64,000 nt of DNA from Engraulis encrasicolus (Eukaryota; Chordata; Actinopteri; Clupeiformes; Engraulidae). Both the position numbers and the translations under genes were made by a program. The notes beneath the pieces were generated by a model. The model searched no databases and had not been told where the DNA came from. It saw only the letters and a list, made by a program, of their open reading frames with translations. Numbering within the stretch: the stretch's first letter is position 1; each line of letters starts with the position of its first letter. The stretch is from assembly GCF_034702125.1 (NCBI RefSeq), contig NC_085878.1:15339240-15403239 (forward strand), written 5' to 3'. Shown here in pieces: positions 53,141 through 64,000 of this stretch.

Positions 53141-53664
53141 TTTCCCTGACCCCTTTGTCCCCCTATTTGTGTACAACAACACTCCCAGTAAGGAGTGCCC
53201 CAGCCTTGTGTTGACATGGGAGAGGAGAGACATCATGTCTATCTGTAATTGCTGTAGGGAAATTCACTCTCTGTTGTTTGTATAAGATTGCGAATCACGT
53301 CTGCCAAGAAAGTAAAAGCTCAGCGCAAGGAAGAGCTGTTTTTGATGTGCCTGTGCCATGAGCAATTGGGTTTCCCCTTACATTTTTATTTCCTGTGCAA
53401 CTTCATACTGTGTACGGGTCCACCAGTCCAAGTACAACAGTCACTGAACAGCCTTTACTACCATAGCACTACACTACTACTATGACATTACACAGACAGT
53501 TGATGGGACATTACGACTCCATCATTGCAATGCTGGTAAGAGCACATTTGTAACAGAGGCCATGTCTTCACAGAATTGATGTTGTCGGTACCCGTCGCAT
53601 ATTATATTTGTCCGAAAGAGAACAGGTCATTAGGAGTCATCGGCCATCAGGTAATTCCTATCAA

Positions 53665-53875
53665 CTGCTACATTTACACGAGACATTTAATTCAAAATAA
53701 ACTCACTATAATTCTGAATAAAGCTTAATTCCGCTTTGAATACGTAATGTAAACACTTGGGAATTAAAAATTGAAATGGGAATTAAATGAAAGATCAGAG
53801 TAAACTCGACGGAACTATTTAATTCTGAACTATTAATATGGAATTAAAAACGTCATGTAAACGTAGCCTCTGTCT
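53665..53875. repeat. AATTCCGAATTAAAT family repeat (copy 2, inverted)
   Basis: Contains TTAATTCAAAATAAACTCAC and ends GGAATTAAAAACGTCATGTA then AACGTAGCC. It is inverted relative to 5757-5935 and 63825-64000. Confidence 0.6.
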
Positions 53876-54532
53876 GCTTAGGGCAGGCATGACTAAGCAT
53901 GCAGGAGAGGGCTGCAGGTTTTGCCTTGACAGGTGTCGAGGTGACCAAGGGTCACTGAGGAGGATCTGCTGTTTCTGCACGCTATTGCAATCGACACTCT
54001 CTCATCATCATCCTTTGATTGCTGTTGTTTGCTACACTAAAATGCTGATAAACATTGGTAAGGCCAATTTGAAAGAGCAAATGGTATTCCACCAGAATGT
54101 TCTAGAACATGTCGTCATCCTCTTGTCATTCATGCTGTGTCACATGCAGGAAACTTGAACCTGATAGGCTGTGGAGCTCACACTCCCCCAACACGCCAAT
54201 CCAAACACACCGGTCGCCCGGCTGATGAAACGAGGAGGAAGTGTCTCGCAAAAACTCTGGCTGCATACTTTCTATTGTTACCGATAAAATACCTGTCCAG
54301 GTATGAGTGGAAAGTGAAATGAGCCGGTGGAGCAAGAGCCAGTGCAGCGTGCAGACAGCAACGCGGAAAAGTAAATAGACCCGTATTTTATGACTTTACA
54401 GAAATATTGTTTACCGCATTAGTTTTTTAGTTTTTACTTGTGAATATAATAACTCCAGTATTTATACTTTAATAGTAAGATGTCAAGTTGGTGAGTGTTT
54501 TTATTTCTGCATAGAATAAAAGCAATATCTTA

Positions 54533-54533
<1 letters not shown>

Positions 54534-54627
<94 letters not shown>
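54534..54627. repeat. (TA)n microsatellite
   Basis: About 47 uninterrupted TA units. Confidence 0.97.
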
Positions 54628-54628
<1 letters not shown>

Positions 54629-55161
54629 CTGTCCACTCCAATATCCAACATCCACTCAAAAGTTTTTAGTTTTGGTTGTTATACAGGTAGCAAAAATTCA
54701 TATCTAATTAACCTTGACTTAATTCCAACAAACAATGGCATAATAATGAGGTTATTTTTGGAATAACATTAAAAAAATCATTTCCTGATACCAGCTCAGC
54801 ATATTTGCTTTGAACAAACAGAAACTAATTGAACATGTATACTTATGCCCTTCCCAAATTGTAGATCAACAAACCTGGACAGCTTGCCTGGTTATCACCA
54901 GACGATTGTGCAAAGCTCCATGGGATTTCCCTGGCTAGTGCACAGCAACATTATGTGAACAAATGCAATTTTGTGGTTAGTACGCCACCTGCTGGTAATG
55001 CATAAACTAGCAGCAGTTTTCAAAAAAACTGGTACATAAAATTCCTCTTGACCACTATCCTAGATTCAACCCTCAGCAGTTATGATGTTTTGAGAAGGGT
55101 ACAATCAACTGACTGCATAAAATCAAATAGATTATAGTACTGCATATAGGCCTACTGTATA

Positions 55162-56795
55162 CAGTGGTGCTCATATGTTTACATACCCCAGCAGAATATA
55201 CGCTTTCTCTGTGATTTCTCACAAAATATGAAGGATTACACAAAACCTTTTTTTTTGACTCATTGCTAGTGACTAGCTTAAGATATGTATTAGCAATATT
55301 CTGTGTTTACTCTTTCAATAGCATGATCACAACCCAAACTACCCAAATGACCCTGTTCAAAAGTTTACATACCCTAGTTTCTGATGCTGAATATGGCCCT
55401 GTTTAACATCAGGGACCGCTCTAAATTGTTTGTGGTAGTTGTGGATAAGTCTCTTAATGTTCTCAGTTGACAAAACAGCACATTCTTCCTGGCAGAATGG
55501 TTGTTTCCTATAATATCTTTGGGTGTCTTGCTGGAACCTCACATTTGAGGTTTCCCCTGAGTGGCTGAATGATGTTGAGATCAGGAGAGTGAGACGGTCG
55601 CTCAAAAACTTCATTTTATTCTTTCTGAAGCTAATGACGGGTTGATTTGGCTTTCTGTGCTGAAATATTGTCATGTTGGCATGTCCAAACAATGGACCAT
55701 ATGCAGTTTCAAGGCTGATGAGTGTCAAGTTTCCTCCAGTATTTTTCACAGGGCAATGTATTAATCATTCTGTGAGTATGGACCAAAAGTGTAGTGCATT
55801 TGTAACTCAAATGTCCTCATGACATCAGTGGTCCATAACCATGTTTCACATAAGGGATGGTGTAACTTTCATCATAGGCTCCGTTGACTGTTCTCCAAAT
55901 GGTACTGTTAATAGTGGCTGAAAAAAGTTCCATATTGATCTCATTTTTCCAAATGACTTTGTCACAGGCATTTTGATGCTTCTCACTGTGCTATTTGGTG
56001 TATAATATGCAAAATAACATGTTTGCATTTTTGCAGTAATGGCTTTCTCCTGGCAACCCCCAACAGCCCATCTTTCCTCAAGGGCCTCTTTCCTGTACAG
56101 TTTAAAACATTTTTTCATGTTGTCCTATATTTCACCTGAAGTTATTTTTTGGTTTTCCTATGCCTCCTGAACAATTTCCCTTGCAATGATCATTGCAATG
56201 CAATGATACCCTTGCCCATTGGCTTGATTCCAACCAAACTCCTCATATTGCATTTCTGAATTGAAATTCCAACGGTGCCAACATGACAATATTTCGACAC
56301 AGAAAGCCAAATCAACCCGTCATTAGCTTCAGAAAGAATAAAATGAAGGTTTTTGAGCGACCATCTCACTCTCCTGATCTCAACATCATTGAGCCACTCA
56401 GGGGAAACCTCAAATGTGAGGTTCCAGCAAGACACCCAAAGATATTATAGGAAACAACCATTCTGCCAGGAAGAATGTGCTGTTTTGTCATCTGAGAACA
56501 TTAAGAGCCTTATCCACAACTACCACAAACAATTTAGAGCGGTCCCTGATGTTAAACAGGGCCATATTCAGCATCAGAAACTAGGGTATGTAAACTTTTG
56601 AACAGGGTCATTTGGGTAGTTTGGGTTGTGATCATGCTTTTGAAAGAGTAAACACAGAATATTGCTAATAAATATCTTAAGCCAGTCTCTAGCCATGAGT
56701 GAAAAAAAAGGTTTTGTGTAATCCTTCATATTTTGTGAGAAATCACAGAGAAAGCGTATATTCTGCTGGGGTATGTAAACATATGAGCACCATTG
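55162..56795 (-). mobile_element. Tc1/mariner element with hairpin structure, inactive
   Basis: TA dinucleotides flank a 1634-bp element with ends CAGTGGTGCTCATATG and CATATGAGCACCATTG. The minus strand of the left half encodes a decayed Tc1 transposase C-terminus, with FERPSHSPDLNIIQPL (third catalytic region) and VPARHPK. The right half, about 56275-56795, is an inverted copy of the same C-terminal portion (arms of about 520 bases), so the N-terminal DNA-binding part is missing. Several stop codons and frame changes are present in each arm. The overall length equals that of a normal Tc1 element. Confidence 0.85.
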
Positions 56796-56889
56796 TACCT
56801 GACAGTACTTTGCAGAGTAGAGAGAAAATGGTGTGGGAGCGATATATATAATATTTAAGAGATGGAATTCTTGAACAAGGCCAATGAAG

Positions 56890-57045
56890 ACTTGGAGAGG
56901 AGGGAGCAGGGCCACTGACAACTTTGGACGGGCCCAGGACAAAGTCATCTGAAAGGGCCCCACCACCGAATGGATTCAAATTTGACCCCCCTTTCCCTGG
57001 GCCAGGGACAAATGACCCATTTGTGCCCCCTATCAGCTTCCCTGA
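56890..57045 (-). repeat. GGGCCC-rich dispersed repeat (copy 5)
   Basis: GGGCCACTGACAACTTTGGA, then GGCCCAGGACAAAGTCATCT, and a later GGGCCAGGGACAAATGACCC. It is inverted relative to the copies at 6770 and 39700. Confidence 0.55.
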
Positions 57046-57591
57046 GAGGGAGGAGCACCCTGACGGCAACTTGAGCTGACTCTTCAGACCACCAACCAAG
57101 AATCCCTCTGGGAAAGCATTAGACAGAACACACACTGAACACATAGTAGGGTGTGGTCACAGCAGCACAGACTGACTGATATGACGATGAGCATTTCTGA
57201 ATTTAAGATTTCACTATATTGTGGACAGAAAATGTGACCTTTATTAGTGTCTTTATCAGTGGAAGTCTCTGTGAATGAAAATAAAAATAAAAAAACGTTT
57301 ATGAGAATACACGGTGTCAGTGTCAGATACATTACTCATTACACAATAATCATGAACAATAAAGATGAAGTTGTTTGGATAACTTGTCATTCTAGCCAGC
57401 AGTGAGTGAGAGATGTGTGCTGATGCCATTCCTTCTTATCACACTGACAGGTTGAGCTGCATTCTAAGCTTGTCTAGACTAAGCCTTTGGCGTGTGGACT
57501 AAACCACTGCACGAAGAGAGGGTGCATAATTGAACTTCACTGTTGGTCCAAGGTGCAGTGTAATCAATACTACACCTAAATGGAGCACACA

Positions 57592-57602
57592 TGCCAAGTC
57601 AC
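57592..57602 (-). promoter_or_regulatory. candidate antioxidant response element of nqo1
   Basis: TGCCAAGTCAC on plus reads GTGACTTGGCA on minus, a full match to RTGACnnnGCR, the Nrf2/small-Maf site. It is about 250 bases upstream of the TATA box and 340 upstream of the nqo1 start codon. NQO1 is the classic Nrf2 target in vertebrates. Function here is inferred. Confidence 0.6.
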
Positions 57603-57846
57603 GCTAGTCCCTGTGCAGGTTTTAAAAACTGTACTGTATATAAATGCTTTGAGTGAAAGTATACTGGCCACTTGGGGCCATTTTGTCCACACCCCCACAT
57701 TTAAAATGGAATGTGCAAGTGAAAACATCCGGCATGTTGGACCTGACTTATGTCTGCATTGTATTGTTGGGTGTACGTGCACTGGTGTCAAGAAACGGGA
57801 GACTTTATCTCACAATGCTTCTCACGCAAGTCGTAGCAAGGGGCTG

Positions 57847-57852
57847 TATAAG
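57847..57852 (+). promoter_or_regulatory. TATA box of nqo1
   Basis: TATAAG in GGGCTGTATAAGAGCTGC, followed by a GC-rich stretch and the start codon about 90 bases on. This suggests a short first exon with transcription starting near 57878. Confidence 0.55.
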
Positions 57853-57937
57853 AGCTGCCGCGGCTGCAGTGAGACCTTCACTCTCAGTCAACCACTGGAC
57901 CTCTAATGCGTGGATCGCCTGTTCCAGAGCACACACA

Positions 57938-60900
57938 ATGGGTGAGAACTTAGTAGTTCTTCTTTGGACTTTTTTTTACACTAACAGTTGGAGCCTGGGT
58001 GAGACACACCTTTTTTCTCTGTTTGTTTAGTTAGGACATGCAAATAAGAAACGGCTGGTAAAATAAAGATGGTATGCATCGAATGATTCGAAAACTAACA
58101 CTCTCACTAGCCATTTGGAAGTCAATGAATGAGGTCCATACTTTTGCATTGATATAAAGTGTAAGTTAGCACATTTCTAAATTAGTTGCCCTCTGAGTGT
58201 TGAGCCTTTTGCAGGTTCATACTGTATATTTTTAGAAATTGCTTTGAGTTTGTGGTGTCCTCGTCCTTGCATTTTGATGCAAACTATTCACCTCACCTGT
58301 GGATGCTCACCTGTGCAAGTTAACAGACTAATTTGATATTGAGTGATTCATCTTCCAGTTGAAAAAGTACTCTCACTGTTTATGGAAGGTGGGGCAGACA
58401 TGCAAAAGTATAAGAGCTGCATTTGAAGCTTTTGGTCCCAGGTCATGGTTACAACTGAAACAGACAAGAAGATGCTATGCTTTCTTTTTGTAGCCCCTGA
58501 TGCTTCAATAGACCAATTGACTGACTCAGTGTAATGAATAGTGTGGCATAATTGAACCATGTAGCCTAGGGCTAGGATGAGGCTATGTATACAGCAGTAG
58601 TGTTACATAACAACGCAGTTGTTGCATATAGATACGTACATGCTGGAACCAAAAGGAACCATATAAAGTGTTTGGGTATTAAACACAGTACGCTTGATTT
58701 CTGGGGGAAAACATCCATCACGAACACCAGCAGCTTTTGATGATATTATTGATGTTGCTATTATTGATATTACATTGATGTTTCATTATAGGACTACAAA
58801 ATGAGTTATATTTGCCATATAGCATAATTTGGCATGGCATTGTAATCAGCAATACTATTTCTCAACAACCATTTGACATCCTTGGCTGTAACAAACTTAC
58901 TTTACACTGTCTTATGTTGCTCTTTGTCTTGTGATGCAATACGCACACAATGTAGAAATTAAAATTTCCGAAAAGAACATTCAGTTTGCTAATGTGGGAG
59001 CACTCCAGAAAGGAACAGAGGAGACTAAAAGTTCTCATAGGAGCCTTTAGGTGACATAAGTTCTTGGAGGAACCCTGAGTTTTTCTTCAATGTTCCTCAG
59101 AAAAACAGTGACCCCAAAGATTGGTGAGGAACTTTCAGTTTGTTATGGTGGAGCAACCCCTAAAGATTATTTGAGGATTTTTTTCCCAGAAATTGTAAGT
59201 AATTGTAAGTAAGAAATTGTAATTCTGAATTTTTTCCAGAAATTGTAACTTCAGAGAGCTTTCAGGTTCACCCACAGTAGCAACTGAAGGTTCTTTTAGG
59301 GGCTTAGTTTTTTTTTACAGTGTATTTTTCCCATTTGTTTATGTTGGCAGCTGGCAGGACTGCACTGATCGTTTACGCCCACCAGAGCCCAACTTCCTTC
59401 AACTCGGCTGCGTGTAAAGCAGCCGCGGAGGCACTTGAGGCACAGGGCTGCAAAGTTCTCATCTCTGACCTCTATGCCATGAACTTTGAGGCCTCTGCCA
59501 CTACTAAGGATATCATAGGTATACAACCCTTTTATTACACAGATATTGGAGAACTACTCCACTTCAATCAATGTCCTTAAGCTCGCTTTGGTTTTCTGTT
59601 AGATAAACAGTTGGATATTGAAATGAATGTTAAGTGGAAGAATTTTGGTTGGTTGTAGTCCATGGGACTTCCATTTTTTTGTCACCTGCTCCAACATATT
59701 ACTGTAACCCTAGCAATACATTGGATTTTAAACGATGATGTACTGACACCATAGTTAGCCAACAGGCAACTACACAGGGCTTTCGTACCAAACTGGTGGA
59801 AAAAATCATAGTTTTGCTTAAGGCTTTACTGTACAGTGTAGAATTGTAAGGTCACCTCTAAATAGCAGCTTTACTTTCGGTACATACACACCGTTCTGTC
59901 AATATCACCATCCAAATAAATCACAACCAATTCTGGTTGCCTATATGAAGATAGAGCCAGTCTGACTCTGAGCTATGGCTAGGTGATGTGAAGGATCCAG
60001 AAAACTTCAAGTATGGAGACGAGATGCTGGAGGCCTGGCAGGAGGGCAGACTGTCCAAGGACATCGCAGAGGAACAGTGCAAAGTGAAAGAGGCTGACCT
60101 GATCATCTTTCAGGTCTGTATATGTGCTCTCTGTTGTATCTGAGAAGCTATTTAACAAAACACCATACTGTAGGTGGGTGGTTGACATGACGTGGCCTTT
60201 TTTTGTTCCCCTATGTCAAAGTTGTGTAATTTTTATAAAAAGGTGCTAAAAACTGTGTTTATGTTGTTCAGAATGTGCAGTTGTATACGTTCATATAAAT
60301 CACTTGCAACATTAATCTTCAATTTATTCACAATTTAGAGCCAAAGTAGAAAAAGCTCATATGGTGTGACGGTTCCAATCCATGTCCCAAAGTTTGATTT
60401 TGAATAAAAACTAGAAAATGTTCTCCTTTTCTGTATATTCAGTCATGTAATTATAGCCAAGACATACATTGTTGAACCTATTTAGTGAAGATTTCAGGCA
60501 TTATAAATTTGAAGCCACCATTAACTGAAACATTTTGGTTCCAAAATTGATATCATATGGTGTGACACCTTATTTCAATTTTTGAACTGGCAATTGTATG
60601 GACACCATTGCCAAGTGAGGGGTCCTCATTCTTTCAGGAAGAACAATATCACCTCAGAAGGACATTGACAGCTATCAGATGAGTTTTAGCTCTTTATAAT
60701 GTCCCAAAAAAATCAAGTTTATCCGACACCGCTCCTCCAGTTCCATGTTGCATGTCTTTTGGTGTGACACATTTTACACAAAAATAAAGACAATAGATTA
60801 TTTTTTAGTCAATATAACCTTGAAAACTATCTTGCCATATTACATTTAGCATGGTTTTACATGGCTAATATGAATACACATTGCTTAATCTCATGAAATA

Positions 60901-63369
60901 AGGCAATGAAACCTCATATGGTGTGACAAAATATCATAAGGTGTGACTATTTTCTTGTCACACCATATTACAATTTTGTCACACCATATGATATGAGCTT
61001 CATTTTAATGCATAAATACCACATATATTTCATTTTTCTTGGCTAATATTCATATTTGTTTGATATATTGATGCTTTAAAACATGTTAGTGGTGTATATG
61101 TATTATTCTGACACCAATATATCCACAATATCCATACATGAATATGAATTGATGATAACATGCTTCTTTTATAATTCAAATGCTTCACCTTTCTTTTATT
61201 TGTTTATTTATTTACTTTTCAACTGTATTAAGATTGTAGCAGGTGGATAGAGGTGGCAAGTAAAGAAAGAACAAGGAAATACAGGAAGAAAATTGATCCT
61301 GAAAGAGACAGGAGGTCATGAGGAAAAGAAGAGAGAAGTAGATGCAATATTTAAATTATTTATAGTAATATATGCCTTAATATTTGTATAATGTACACTG
61401 ATAATTAGCACCAGAATGTTTTTGAGGGGCCACAAAGACATATGCATATGTTACAACCGGAATGAAATAGCCTGTTGTCTCAAACAATCTGAGCAGTGCA
61501 AGCGTGTTTTCTTGCTCTTGAAATGTGACTGGCTCATTTTTAGCGTAGTTTAAACCTCCAACAAATATGCACTTGTTCCATACCTAAAACACACACACAC
61601 ACACAAGAATATGGTTTGTCTGTTCATGTCTAGTTGCCAAATGTTTTACAGTTTTCAGTGGCATACTGTTTTAATGACCTTGCGTCAGTCATGTTTTTTT
61701 CCCATTTTTTATTGTCACTGTTTCACTTATATTTATTCTTATTTACTAATTATTTACAAAGCAGTATTACTATTCTGTGATTAACAAAGCATTACTCTTA
61801 CTTTAATGATTTAGCAAGCTTAAAATCCATCTAGTTAATAATAATAAGCAGTTGCAGGGTACCATGGTATGGATACGGCGGTGTAATAATTGACATGTTA
61901 AAAGCTACCCATTGTTACCCTTTTAGTAACAATATTAAATATTTTTTTCATTTTTGTTACATTGGAACAATGCCTTAATCCCTTATCAACCTGTTTGATT
62001 CTTTAATAAATGCAGTTCATGCATATTTTTGGACTTTGGAGTAATTCATCATATGGCGTGACGCCATGTCATTCGGTGTGACACTCATAATTAAGAAAAT
62101 AAATAGGATATTTTGGTTATTAATCGTAAAATAATAGGTGTGATGGGTGGATACAAGTCACATCTAATATTTCAGGTATTTTGGTATATTGCAAAAAATT
62201 ACTTTCAGTTTAATCTGAAGTATATTGAAAAAAATTGAGAAAATGTGTGACAGCGTGTGTTGATAAAGCAAAATAATATAAAATGTAACATATTTGCACC
62301 TTACAATGCTATACATATATAAAGTAATGATAAAGAATCAGGATAAATAAGCTTACATTATCACATGATGCCCCTTTTTTATTTAATACACAATAATGTT
62401 CATGTCACACCATATGATGTTTTTTGTCACTAATGCAATACACTAGTGAAAAAATATACATTTAAGTCAAAAACTCAGGGGGTCTTCTATATATTCTTAA
62501 ACTTAAGAGTTGGTAGAATAGAACATAAATAATTCCATGACTCCAATTCAAGGTTTTTTCAAAAACACCTTTTTTCAGCAAAATATGACAACCACCCATA
62601 TCCATTTTCAGAGACATTATTTTAAAAATGTCCACTTCTACTTGTCTGTGCACATTAGCAAAATCACAGGTTTTCTTGTTTGAATTTGGCAAGGAAAATG
62701 CAGATAGCATTAATCCAGTTCCTGGGTCTGCGTAATGCTTAGCGGTGCAGTCCTTACTGTCATGGCAAATTGGCAAATAGAACAATAACATAAAAATAAT
62801 ATTATAAAAAAATGTGTCTTCATTTCTTTTATAGCTCTTCATATACTGCCATTTGTAGGAACAAGAATGATCAGTCTTGTCTACCACAAAAATGCAACAT
62901 TTGCTCTCAGTCACATCTTCAGTGTACATCAGTGTACACTTTTCTTCTTTTTGTCACAAAGACATTACAGAGCGATTACATCTGATGCTTGTGTTTTCAC
63001 AGTTTCCCCTGTACTGGTTCAGTGTCCCTGCCATCATGAAAGGTTGGATCGACAGAGTTTTGTCACAAGGATTCGCCTTTTCTCTCGAAAAGATGTATGA
63101 CAATGGCGTTTTCAGGGTAATGACTGACTATTTTGCTATTATGATATTCTGCTGTTATTGTCACTTTAAAAATATCTCAAGTTTTTGTGGCAATGGGTCA
63201 CTTACAAAGCCCATCGCACCAAATGTTATTTGATTGATAAAGGAAAACGATGAAATGTTTGTTATAGGATAAGAAGGCTATGCTGTCATTTAGTACTGGA
63301 GCCATGGAGTCCATGTTCCTGGCTGATGGCATCAATGGGGACATCAATGTAACACTGTGGCCACTGCAG
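57938..63369 (+). CDS. nqo1: NAD(P)H:quinone oxidoreductase (NQO1 type), 3' end outside window
   Basis: Five exons, 57938-57941 (ATGG only), 59351-59518, 59983-60113, 63003-63116 and 63268-63369, give 173 codons in phase; one more coding exon is expected beyond 64000. The four-base first coding exon is the usual NQO1 arrangement. The start reads [20 protein letters not shown], with the FAD-binding HxxxxSFN motif, then [10 protein letters not shown]. Exon 4 gives [19 protein letters not shown] and [13 protein letters not shown]. Exon 5 gives [17 protein letters not shown] and LWPLQ. The enzyme is a cytosolic FAD homodimer doing two-electron quinone reduction. At positions aligned to human Tyr126, Tyr128, Tyr155 and His161 I read Phe, Leu, Phe and Asn, partly as in NQO2. 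An NQO2-like assignment is possible, but the overall sequence fits fish nqo1. Regulation by the upstream response element is likely. Confidence 0.9.
58965..59300. repeat. dispersed repeat of GGTTC/GAACC phrases
   Basis: Repeated blocks such as TTCTTGGAGGAACCCTGAGT and AGGAACTTTCAGTTTGTTAT. Related to 48745-48990. It ends about 50 bases before nqo1 exon 2. Confidence 0.5.
60357..62417. repeat. ten dispersed copies of TCATATGGTGTGAC in nqo1 intron
   Basis: Plus-strand copies: 60357, 60553, 60755 (TCTTTTGGTGTGAC), 60914, 60934 (TCATAAGGTGTGAC), 62049 (TCATATGGCGTGAC), 62069 (TCATTCGGTGTGAC). Minus-strand copies: 60957 (one mismatch), 60978 and 62404. All are 14 bases. Intervening sequence is AT-rich and not repeated. 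The GGTGTGA part equals a T-box half-site and CATATG is an E-box. Whether this is a protein-binding cluster or a decayed repeat is open. Confidence 0.85.
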
Positions 63370-63428
63370 GTTAGCTTTATTTACTTCCAATATTGAGCCA
63401 ACTCAACTGCATAATCATGTGTCATAAT

Positions 63429-63430
<2 letters not shown>

Positions 63431-63522
<92 letters not shown>
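63431..63522. repeat. (TG)n microsatellite
   Basis: About 46 TG units, 60 bases after the donor of nqo1 exon 5. Confidence 0.97.
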
Positions 63523-63525
<3 letters not shown>

Positions 63526-63824
63526 CTGAGTGTGGTTACCTTAAATATCGTTAGTGGATATTAAGTCATCAACATTTATGAAAAAAGATGCTCACATTGG
63601 AAGCAGATAAAATATTAAAAAAAAGAAACTTTTTTTCTCATTCTCTGACATTACATCCTGTCCAATTTAAGGTGATTTTGGGAATTATTTTCAAATGGCA
63701 CAACTATTTCCAAATGCAAGAACAACGACCAATTTTAGACAATGCTTCATTATTTTCATTAAAAGACAAAAGTTTGTGGGTTGAATGTTTTCATCCAAGA
63801 GGACCAACTGTCGATACAAATGTG

Positions 63825-64000
63825 AATTTCTATGTTTACATGATGTTTTTAGTTCTGAATTAATAATTCCGAATTAAATAGTTCTGTGAAGTTTACTTTG
63901 ATTTTTCATTTAATTCCAAATTGTGAAGTGTTTACATGACGTTTTCAAAGCTGAATTAACCTTTATTCAGAATTAAAGTAAGTTAATTCTAGATTATATG
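63825..64000. repeat. AATTCCGAATTAAAT family repeat (copy 3, runs off the window)
   Basis: ATAATTCCGAATTAAATAGT and AATTCCAAATTGTGAAGTGT match the copy at 5757-5935 in the same orientation. It lies in the last visible nqo1 intron. Confidence 0.65.

Overview
This is vertebrate, almost certainly teleost fish, genomic DNA. Genes are split by GT-AG introns, intergenic DNA is AT-rich, (CA)n/(GA)n/(TA)n microsatellites are long, and transposable elements are dense (hAT-type and TTAA-type MITEs, a Tc1 copy, tRNA-derived SINEs, L2/Rex-like LINE pieces, one complete Ty3/Gypsy element). The recognisable genes (a polycystin-1-like gene, ist1, kcng4, an il17c-like gene, nqo1) all have human counterparts on 16q22-q24, so the window looks like one conserved synteny block.

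Layout. 1-1433: repeat-rich DNA with a LINE 3' end and (CA)n runs. 1434-7203 (+): six exons of a polycystin-1-like gene, entering from upstream and ending at a stop codon before the channel half of the family. This gene is interrupted by a 1.5-kb fold-back element (4256-5756) that itself carries a nested MITE. 9796-19100 (-): the complete ist1 gene (ESCRT-III regulator, 9 coding exons, 362 aa), whose introns hold two hAT-type MITEs and a 219-bp near-perfect palindrome. 19552-25377 (-): a complete, very young Ty3/Gypsy retrotransposon directly upstream of ist1 and in the same orientation. 25378-36710: mostly non-coding, with SINEs, a MITE, other dispersed repeats and a possible three-exon minus-strand transcript at 27.0-28.5 kb. 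36711-39650 (+): kcng4 (Kv6.4 silent potassium-channel subunit, 557 aa). 40640-43150 (+): an unrecognised multi-exon gene candidate with an open frame through consistent splice phases. 43.2-49.6 kb: repeats and unassigned DNA. 49643-50693 (-): a small two-exon interleukin-17 family cytokine gene, IL17C-like (142 aa). 50.7-57.8 kb: LINE and Tc1 remnants and a (TA)n run. 57592-64000 (+): nqo1, with a candidate antioxidant response element and a TATA box, five exons, last exon(s) outside the window.

The genes have unrelated roles (endosomal sorting, channel modulation, mucosal cytokine signalling, quinone reduction) and share only chromosomal neighbourhood. The most unusual signals are the ten copies of a TCATATGGTGTGAC-type motif in an nqo1 intron, the unknown gene at 40.6-43.1 kb, the palindrome in ist1, the hairpin-shaped Tc1 copy, and the truncated polycystin gene beside an intact young Gypsy element. 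All exon boundaries were read by eye from splice consensus, reading phase and recalled family sequences. No database search was possible.
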